Of a DNA stretch of 38,008 nucleotides, positions 32,968 to 38,008 are shown one piece after another (position 1 is the stretch's first letter; every line of letters starts with the position of its first letter). Below the pieces are notes generated by a model. That model made no database searches and was not told where the DNA came from. It saw only the letters and a list, made by a program, of their open reading frames with translations. Position numbers and translations under genes: made by a program. Source of the stretch: Kocuria carniphila (GTDB taxonomy: Bacteria > Actinomycetota > Actinomycetes > Actinomycetales > Micrococcaceae); assembly GCF_004136555.1 (NCBI RefSeq), contig NZ_NOIT01000024.1, positions 1-38,008 on the forward strand, in the 5' to 3' direction.

Positions 32968-34086
32968 TTACCGGGGCTGTTCCCTGATAAACGCTGCGGC
33001 TTCTTCCGGGGTCATGTCCGGGTTTTCACCGCTGACCAACCGGGTCATCATGGCCAGATCCCCGGTGCGGATGTTGGAGGTGATGCCGTTGACCGCTGAG
33101 ACCGCATCCCCCGTCAGCCCCTCCGAGGCCACGGCCACGAGCTTCTCCGGGCGGTACAGATTATTGGGGTCGTCCAGCACTCTGAGGTCGTCGTCATCGA
33201 TTACCGGCGAGGACTCGGGCAACACCGCCGCCTGCACCTCGTTGTTGAGCAGCGCGTCCACGCGCTCGGAGTACTCGGCCAGTTCGGGGGCGGACTTCGG
33301 CTTGCAGTCGTAGTAACTCTCGAGCCCCTTCACGCCCTGATCGGAATCCGCGTAGTTACCCGGCATACCGATCGCCATGTCCGAACAGTGCTCCCCCACC
33401 GAGGTGAGATCGTCCAGTTCAAGCTCCACGGCCGTCGCGGGAGTCACCACGAATCGATCGGTGTTCTGCCCCGGAGACTCGTTGAGAATCTGCAGGCCCT
33501 TGGGCATCGAGTCGGGCAGCGCATCGTAAACATCGTCCCCGGACGGCCCGGTCTCGCCGGTGAATCCCAGCAACTGCGCGAGTGAGCCGATGAACCCCGG
33601 GTCCTCGGACGCCGTGGGTGCCGGGGTGGGAGTATTCGACGGCGACGCCGGCGTTTCGTTCTCCGCCACGTGCACGTACAGGTCGCCGGTGAAGTCCGGG
33701 AGCAAGTCCACTTCGTTGGCTTGGAGCGCGTCGAACAGCTCGTTCCGTTCACGCCCCGCGTCCACCACGTCCGCACCAATGCCCTGCTCGCGCAGTTGCT
33801 GGGCGTACATGTGCGCCACCACGCGGGTCTGATCACTCACCCCGGTGGCAATTCTCACCGGGCCGCCCGCCTCGGTTCCGGGTGACGACGCCGCCGCGGT
33901 CGGCTCGGGTGCCGCATCTCCCGTTGCGGGCCCATTGCCTCCGTTGTCGCATGCAGTGAGAGCGAGCAGGCCGGTCAGGGCGATCCCCATGAGACCCACT
34001 CGACTTCTAGTCGGGCTGGTCTTCGTGACTCCGCGGCTGTTCAGAGGGGCACCGTGATGAGCACCCGTGGTGTGGTCATTGGTCAC
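32968..34086 (-). CDS. Osmoprotectant-type ABC transporter binding lipoprotein (OpuAC/ProX-like)
   Basis: 372 residues. A lipoprotein signal ends in LLALTAC, followed by a Pro/Ala/Ser-rich linker. The binding domain shows IATGVSDQTRVVAHMYAQQLREQGIGADVVDAG and DLLPDFTGDLYVHV, typical of glycine-betaine/choline/carnitine binding proteins. A Pro/Thr/Ser-rich insert (residues ~150-175) interrupts the region where relatives run directly on. The chosen GTG at 34086 overlaps the NUDIX stop (GTGA); the frame is open beyond it but would run into that gene. No permease or ATPase gene lies nearby, so it must pair with subunits elsewhere. Ligand inferred from family only. Confidence 0.8.
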   Translation of the reverse strand: MTNDHTTGAHHGAPLNSRGVTKTSPTRSRVGLMGIALTGLLALTACDNGGNGPATGDAAPEPTAAASSPGTEAGGPVRIATGVSDQTRVVAHMYAQQLREQGIGADVVDAGRERNELFDALQANEVDLLPDFTGDLYVHVAENETPASPSNTPTPAPTASEDPGFIGSLAQLLGFTGETGPSGDDVYDALPDSMPKGLQILNESPGQNTDRFVVTPATAVELELDDLTSVGEHCSDMAIGMPGNYADSDQGVKGLESYYDCKPKSAPELAEYSERVDALLNNEVQAAVLPESSPVIDDDDLRVLDDPNNLYRPEKLVAVASEGLTGDAVSAVNGITSNIRTGDLAMMTRLVSGENPDMTPEEAAAFIREQPR

Positions 34087-34583
34087 TCTTCGATGTCCTG
34101 CTCGACCACCGGGCTGGGCGCTTCTTCGGGCTGCTCGACCCACCGGCCAAGCCCCGCTAAATGCAGGGCTTGATCCACCAGGTCGAGACGAGCGAGTTCA
34201 TCCAGTTCCACCAGGGGGAACCACCGGGTGTCGTCGGATGAGCCGTCTTCCTCGACGGTCAACTCACCGTCCACCACGTGTGCTGTGTAAAGGACTCGGC
34301 ACGCGTGATAGTCGCGCGGCTGACCGTCCAGCCGCTGCTCGGACGCCATCCACCGGCTGTGTACACCCAGCAGGGTGTCGGTGTGCACGGTGTAGCCGGT
34401 CTCCTCGAAGACCTCGCGCAGCATGGTGGTTTCCGGTTGCTCGCCAGGTTCCATACCTCCCCCGGGAAGGGTCCACGCGCCGTCGAAATCAGCGCGGCGC
34501 GGATTCCAATGGGTCAGCAGAACCTGCTGGTCACGAACGATGAGCGCGTAGGCGCCCACCCTGGAATCGAATGCCAAACTCAT
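34083..34583 (-). CDS. NUDIX hydrolase
   Basis: 166 residues. The NUDIX box (G-x5-E-x7-REVFEETGY) is complete, beginning at LPGGGMEPGE. The enzyme cleaves a nucleoside diphosphate linked to some moiety; the substrate (oxidised nucleotide, ADP-ribose, CoA or other) cannot be told. The start is ATG 34583 (MSLAFDSRV), seven bases behind TAGACT, so probably leaderless; the upstream open frame has no support. Its stop is shared with the start of the binding lipoprotein gene, giving a two-gene operon without obvious biochemical link. Confidence 0.85.
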   Translation of the reverse strand: MSLAFDSRVGAYALIVRDQQVLLTHWNPRRADFDGAWTLPGGGMEPGEQPETTMLREVFEETGYTVHTDTLLGVHSRWMASEQRLDGQPRDYHACRVLYTAHVVDGELTVEEDGSSDDTRWFPLVELDELARLDLVDQALHLAGLGRWVEQPEEAPSPVVEQDIEE

Positions 34584-34590
34584 GGTGACG

Positions 34591-34596
34591 AGTCTA
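34591..34596 (-). promoter_or_regulatory. Putative -10 box of the NUDIX/binding-protein operon
   Basis: TAGACT on the minus strand, seven bases before the ATG at 34583; identical to the box of ychF. Confidence 0.6.
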
Positions 34597-34671
34597 CTGA
34601 CCGTGAGCGAGCGGCGTCGTACCCGTTGAGCCACGCGCCCCGGCGGTCGTCACGAGCGGAAGGCGAGCGGC

Positions 34672-34677
34672 CATAAT
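34672..34677 (+). promoter_or_regulatory. Putative -10 box of corA
   Basis: CATAAT ends six bases before the GTG of corA; no ribosome site lies in between, so the mRNA is probably leaderless. Confidence 0.5.
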
Positions 34678-34683
34678 GGGCGG

Positions 34684-35718
34684 GTGAGCATCGTGGAGAA
34701 CGCCATTTACCGGAATGGTCAGCGGATCGAAACCCCGTCGAGCCTGCAGGAGACGTACCGGCTCCTGCTGAAACTGGATGAGGAATGCGCTAGCGCGCCG
34801 GACGATCAGCGGGAATCCGTGCTCGCGTGGATCGGGCTGTACCGACCAAGCGTTGACGAGGTGAAGTCACTGGCGGAGCACTTCGAACTCCACGAGCTGG
34901 CCGTCGAGGACACGATCCAGGCGCATCAGCGGCCCAAGATCGAGCGCTACGGTGACACCCTGTTCACCGTGCTGCGGCCTGCTGTGTACAACGATCACGA
35001 CGAGACCGTGGACATCGGCGAGATCCACATTTTCACCGGCCCCAACTTTGTGATCACCATTCGGCACTCGGAATCGCGCGGGGTCTCGCATGTGCGCAAG
35101 CGTGTGGAGCGGGAAAGTGAGCTGCTGCGCATGGGCGGGGACGGAGTGCTCTACGCGCTGTTCGATCAGATCGTGGACGACTACTTTCCGGTGCTGGACG
35201 GTCTGGAAACCGATATCGACGAGATCGAGGATTCGCTCTTCGCCGGCGAAAGCCACGTCTCGCAACGCATTTACGAGCTGGCCCGCGAGGTCAACGATTT
35301 CCACCGCGGTGTGTCCCCGTTGAACACGGTGATGAATCAGTACTTCGCGGGATTTCAGAAGTACAACACCAACGAAGAACTCCAGCACCGAATGCGCGAT
35401 GTTCTGGACCACGTGATCATCGTGAACAACAAGCTCGAGTCCATGCGATCCTCACTGGCCGATGCCATGACCCTGGACTCCACGCTGACCACGGCCCGGC
35501 AGAACGAGGCCGCGATGGAACAGAACGAACAGATGAAACGCATCTCGTCCTGGGCGGCCATTCTCTTCGCGCCATCCATCGTGGGGTCGATCTACGGGAT
35601 GAACTTCGCGCACATGCCCGAATTGGAGTGGCAGTACGGCTACCCCATAGCGCTGGGGTTGATGCTCGGTGTGGGCGTGGTGCTCTACGTGATCTTCAAG
35701 GCCAAGAAGTGGCTCTAG
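34684..35718 (+). CDS. corA: CorA-family magnesium/cobalt transporter
   Basis: 344 residues. The large N-terminal cytoplasmic domain (about 1-280) is followed by two membrane helices. The selectivity motif GMN is at 305-307 in GSIYGMNFAHMPE, after helix 1 (WAAILFAPSIVGSI), and helix 2 ends in a basic tail (FKAKKWL). CorA forms pentameric channels for Mg2+, also passing Co2+ or Ni2+, gated by cytoplasmic Mg2+. The start GTG 34684 (MSIVENAIYRNG) is supported by the CATAAT box. Single-gene unit; the divergent neighbour is the NUDIX gene. Confidence 0.93.
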   Translation: MSIVENAIYRNGQRIETPSSLQETYRLLLKLDEECASAPDDQRESVLAWIGLYRPSVDEVKSLAEHFELHELAVEDTIQAHQRPKIERYGDTLFTVLRPAVYNDHDETVDIGEIHIFTGPNFVITIRHSESRGVSHVRKRVERESELLRMGGDGVLYALFDQIVDDYFPVLDGLETDIDEIEDSLFAGESHVSQRIYELAREVNDFHRGVSPLNTVMNQYFAGFQKYNTNEELQHRMRDVLDHVIIVNNKLESMRSSLADAMTLDSTLTTARQNEAAMEQNEQMKRISSWAAILFAPSIVGSIYGMNFAHMPELEWQYGYPIALGLMLGVGVVLYVIFKAKKWL

Positions 35719-35750
35719 CGCTCGCTTAGGGAGCATTCATCCGGGGCGGT

Positions 35751-35756
35751 TAATCT
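35751..35756 (+). promoter_or_regulatory. Putative -10 box of the mechanosensitive-channel gene
   Basis: TAATCT ends eight bases before the ATG at 35765, with no ribosome site between. Read-through from corA, 46 bases upstream, is an alternative. Confidence 0.4.
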
Positions 35757-35764
35757 AGTGCTCG

Positions 35765-36856
35765 ATGGATGAGAGATTGCTTGATTGGCATTTTTGGATG
35801 GATGCGCCGTTCCGCGTGCTCCTGATTTTCCTGGGCGCGCTGCTGCTGACCGCCGTGCTGCGGTTGGTGATTCGCAACGTCACCAGGGGCATTGCGCGCG
35901 GTTCGCGCTCGCGCATCGTGCGCAAGATCGACAACGGTAAGCCCCGATGGGTTGCCGACGCCGGGCTGGCCTCGGACCGCCAGGCGCAACGAGCCTCCAC
36001 CGTGGGGTCCGTGCTGTCCTCGGTGGCCACGATCGTCATTTGGGCCGTGGCCATCTTGATGATCATTGCGGAGCTGGGATTCAACATTGCGCCGGTGTTG
36101 GCTTCGGCCGGTATCGCCGGCGTGGCCTTGTCGTTCGGCGCGCAATCCCTGGTCAAGGACTACCTCTCCGGCATTTTCATGGTGGCCGAGGACCAGCTCG
36201 GCATTGGCGATTCCGTGGATCTGGGTGAAGCCATTGGCACCGTGGAAAGCGTGGGGCTGCGCGTAACCCAGGTGCGCGACGTCAAGGGCACCCTGTGGCA
36301 CGTGCGCAACGGCGAGATCCTGCGCGTGGGCAACCAGTCGCAGGGCTGGGCCCGTTGCGTGCTGGACATCCCGGTCCCCTACGACACCAACATCGACCTG
36401 CTCACGGACCTCATCGAACACGAAGCGCAGCTGTTGCGCGACGACCCGGATATGGGCCCCAACATCATCGACGACCCCGAAGTCTGGGGCGTGGAAAACA
36501 TCACCGGCGAGTCCATCACCGTGCGCCTGGCCGTGAAGACCGCGCCGCTGCAGCAATGGGACGTGGCCCGTGTACTGCGGGTGCGGATCAAGAAGTTGCT
36601 GGACCGCGAGGGTCTGCGTCTCCCGCTGGTCAATCAGATGGTGGTGCGCAACGACGGCGCTCCGTCCGGTTCCTCCGCGGCCGACGAGGACACGCGCACC
36701 ACGTCCTTCCCGCAGCCTCGCGTGCCGATGACGGGTCAGCTGCGCACCGCGGTCCGCAAGCCCGAACCCGCCCCGGACACCTCCACCACCGACGGCCGCA
36801 CGCCCAGTAAGGACGGCACGACCACCGATTCCTCGGAGCGTCGCGGGGACGGTTAG
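35765..36856 (+). CDS. Small-conductance mechanosensitive channel (MscS/YkuT-like)
   Basis: 363 residues. Three membrane helices at about 16-36, 85-103 and 106-128. The pore helix GFNIAPVLASAGIAGVALSFGAQSLVKDYLSG has the Gly/Ala packing pattern of MscS, and the beta domain follows with LGIGDSVDLGEAIGTVESVGLRVTQVRDVKGTLWHVRNGEI. The channel opens under hypo-osmotic membrane tension. A low-complexity, Pro/Thr/Ser/Asp-rich cytoplasmic tail (last ~65 residues) follows the domain and is probably disordered. Sits immediately behind corA. Confidence 0.92.
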   Translation: MDERLLDWHFWMDAPFRVLLIFLGALLLTAVLRLVIRNVTRGIARGSRSRIVRKIDNGKPRWVADAGLASDRQAQRASTVGSVLSSVATIVIWAVAILMIIAELGFNIAPVLASAGIAGVALSFGAQSLVKDYLSGIFMVAEDQLGIGDSVDLGEAIGTVESVGLRVTQVRDVKGTLWHVRNGEILRVGNQSQGWARCVLDIPVPYDTNIDLLTDLIEHEAQLLRDDPDMGPNIIDDPEVWGVENITGESITVRLAVKTAPLQQWDVARVLRVRIKKLLDREGLRLPLVNQMVVRNDGAPSGSSAADEDTRTTSFPQPRVPMTGQLRTAVRKPEPAPDTSTTDGRTPSKDGTTTDSSERRGDG

Positions 36857-36868
36857 TTTCGCGCGGAT

Positions 36869-37660
36869 CTAGCGTGGGCGGCGTCGTCGGGCATTCTTGC
36901 TCGCCGACGCCGCTTTAGCTCCCTTGGGTCCCTTTCCACCGCGGCGCTGCTGGGCCTTGGGCTGCTGTTTTTGGGGCTGCTTCTTTGCCTTGGCCTCTTG
37001 TGCTTTTTTGTCCTGACTGGGCGGGGTATCGCGTCCGCTGTTGGCGCTGCGGCCGCGCACGATGCCGACGAACTGCTGGACCGCGGCTTCGTCCTCTTCG
37101 CTGAGATCCTGCGGCCACACGAGCACCACGGGGATGGTGGGCGCGTCCGTGAGCTCGCGGTAGGTGACGTCCTTGCGATGATGCAGGCGAGCCACCGACA
37201 TGGGCAGGATGACGGGGCCGACGCCAGCGGCGGTGAGTTCAATGGCCATGTCTGCTTCGTCGGTGACGGGCTTCTTCTGTGGTTCGCTTTCGGCCGTCAG
37301 TTCGTCGGTGGTGAGCGTCTCCGCGACGGTGAGGATATGGTCCTTGTCGAGCACGACGACCTGGAGTTCTTCGTAGAGGGCTACAGCGCGGAACTCCTGG
37401 CGGAGCTCTTCCAAGCTGGGGTCCTGGCCCTCCCATTCGAGGCGGACGAAGCAGGCTTTGATCTCGCCGCTGGTGAGTGCCTCCCGCCAGCTGTCGGCGC
37501 GGACCGGGTACTGGCTCAGGGCCGGCTTGTGACGGCGGTCCTCCCACCTCCGGAACCACTTCCCCGGCATCACACCGGGAACGTAGCCGACTGCGAACTG
37601 GTCATGTGCTGTCGCTTGCTCGGGTGTAAGTGGGGCTTGGGCGGCGTCCGGTTCGGTCAT
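36869..37660 (-). CDS. LysR-type effector-binding domain protein without DNA-binding domain
   Basis: 263 residues. The N-terminal ~195 residues resemble the C-terminal (periplasmic-binding-like) domain of LysR regulators: VGYVPGVMPGKWFRRW, LYEELQVVVLDKDHIL, AIELTAAGVGPVILPMSVARLHHRKDVTYRELTDAPTIPVVLVWPQ and FVGIVRGRSANSGRD. No helix-turn-helix precedes it; the start at 37660 (MTEPDAA) is near the normal domain start and lies six bases behind TACTGT. The last ~60 residues are a Lys/Gln/Arg-rich tail ending ARRRRPR that could bind nucleic acid unspecifically. Similar HTH-less proteins occur in Micrococcaceae; function unknown. Confidence 0.75.
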   Translation of the reverse strand: MTEPDAAQAPLTPEQATAHDQFAVGYVPGVMPGKWFRRWEDRRHKPALSQYPVRADSWREALTSGEIKACFVRLEWEGQDPSLEELRQEFRAVALYEELQVVVLDKDHILTVAETLTTDELTAESEPQKKPVTDEADMAIELTAAGVGPVILPMSVARLHHRKDVTYRELTDAPTIPVVLVWPQDLSEEDEAAVQQFVGIVRGRSANSGRDTPPSQDKKAQEAKAKKQPQKQQPKAQQRRGGKGPKGAKAASASKNARRRRPR

Positions 37661-37666
37661 GGGACA

Positions 37667-37672
37667 ACAGTA
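37667..37672 (-). promoter_or_regulatory. Putative -10 box of the LysR-effector-like gene
   Basis: TACTGT on the minus strand, six bases before the ATG at 37660. Confidence 0.4.
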
Positions 37673-37724
37673 ATCTGCGCGGCCGCACGGGCCCGTTCGA
37701 CGTGCGAAAAGTAGGTAGGAGGAC

Positions 37725-37730
37725 TACAGT
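37725..37730 (+). promoter_or_regulatory. Putative -10 box of tRNA-Ala
   Basis: TACAGT begins 20 bases before the tRNA 5' end. GTGCGA at 37702-37707, 17 bases further upstream, is a weak -35 candidate. Confidence 0.4.
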
Positions 37731-37744
37731 GATCTCTGTTGCAA

Positions 37745-37817
37745 GGGGCTTTAGCTCAGTTGGTAGAGCGTTTCGTTCGCAATGAAAAGGTCAGGGGTTC
37801 GATTCCCCTAAGCTCCA
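37745..37817 (+). tRNA. tRNA-Ala (anticodon CGC)
   Basis: A full 73-base cloverleaf. Acceptor stem GGGGCTT with AAGCTCC (one G-T pair), D-arm GCTC…GAGC, anticodon arm TTTCG/TGAAA around the loop TTCGCAA (anticodon CGC, reads GCG), T-arm AGGGG/CCCCT with TTCGATT. The discriminator is A and CCA is not encoded. Confidence 0.95.
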
Positions 37818-37878
37818 CTTTTGTCCTGCGTCGGGTCATCGTTGACTGATGAGTCGGTAGCTGGATGACAGAAGGGTC

Positions 37879-37927
37879 TTGGAACTGAACTGACCCCCGG
37901 GAGTTTGACTGAGGAATTCAGTTCCAA
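37879..37927. repeat. Inverted repeat near the right edge, possible mobile-element end or hairpin
   Basis: TTGGAACTGAA (37879-37889) and TTCAGTTCCAA (37917-37927) are perfect 11-bp complements around 27 bases. The pattern ACTGACCCCCGG…AGTTTGACTG resembles ends of some insertion sequences, but the other end is outside the window. Confidence 0.5.
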
Positions 37928-37944
37928 CGTCCGGGGGGTGTCCC

Positions 37945-38008
37945 TATGTTTCGAGTCAAGCCGCGAGAGTGGGTGGCTCGGGGGTCGGGACTGGTGTGGG
38001 TGACTGGT
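37945..38008 (+). CDS. Partial open frame cut by the window edge
   Basis: ATG 37945 behind GGGGGG starts a frame of 21 codons (MFRVKPREWVARGSGLVWVT and one more) that continues past the edge. Too short to assign. Position beside the inverted repeat makes a transposase possible but unproven. Confidence 0.3.

Overview
The window looks like chromosomal DNA of a high-GC Gram-positive bacterium (Actinomycetota, probably Micrococcales). The evidence is the backbone ychF ... rmuC, ispH, xseA-xseB, an HTH-less LysR-type effector-domain protein of the kind seen in Micrococcaceae, many translation starts lying 6-8 nt behind a TANNNT box (leaderless starts), and strong GC bias. Genus is not determined.

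Layout. (1) Positions 1-2811: a very GC-rich segment, visibly richer than the rest, with a damaged DUF2254 membrane-protein gene, an intact 3-hydroxyacyl-CoA dehydrogenase and a frameshifted, 5'-truncated HhH-GPD endonuclease gene. (2) About 2960-12738: an accessory island downstream of ychF. Its striking property is that the last codons of ychF (…VEFRFNV-stop) occur four times: at the true gene end (12706) and as three remnants at 9462, 8070 and 2991, all on the minus strand. The remnants differ mostly at synonymous positions. They divide the island into cassettes: an ABC-type ATPase plus HEPN-like protein (candidate phage defence), a FitAB/VapBC toxin-antitoxin pair plus a GNAT acetyltransferase, and a segment with a decayed IS3 element, an unknown membrane protein, an ABM-domain protein and a sarcosine-oxidase-like flavoenzyme. 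No integrase gene is visible. The simplest reading is repeated integration into the 3' end of ychF, each element supplying a replacement gene end. (3) 12706-22750: ychF, an SRPBCC protein and a tightly coupled minus-strand operon of a GT28-like glycosyltransferase, a double GT4 fusion, an ABC exporter and two APH-like kinases, suggestive of synthesis and export of an unidentified glycosylated product. (4) 23001-26525: an ABC-2 exporter with its own histidine kinase and LuxR-type response regulator. (5) 26623-37817: housekeeping and transport genes: rmuC, ispH, a membrane protein, xseA-xseB, an AlaA-like aminotransferase, an osmoprotectant-type binding lipoprotein with a NUDIX hydrolase, CorA, MscS, the LysR-effector-like protein and tRNA-Ala(CGC). 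The right edge enters an inverted repeat and an open frame cut by the window, possibly another mobile element.

The most interesting parts are the ychF-end cassette array and the HEPN/ATPase pair inside it. Everything here was read by eye; family names rest on recognised motifs, not on searches.
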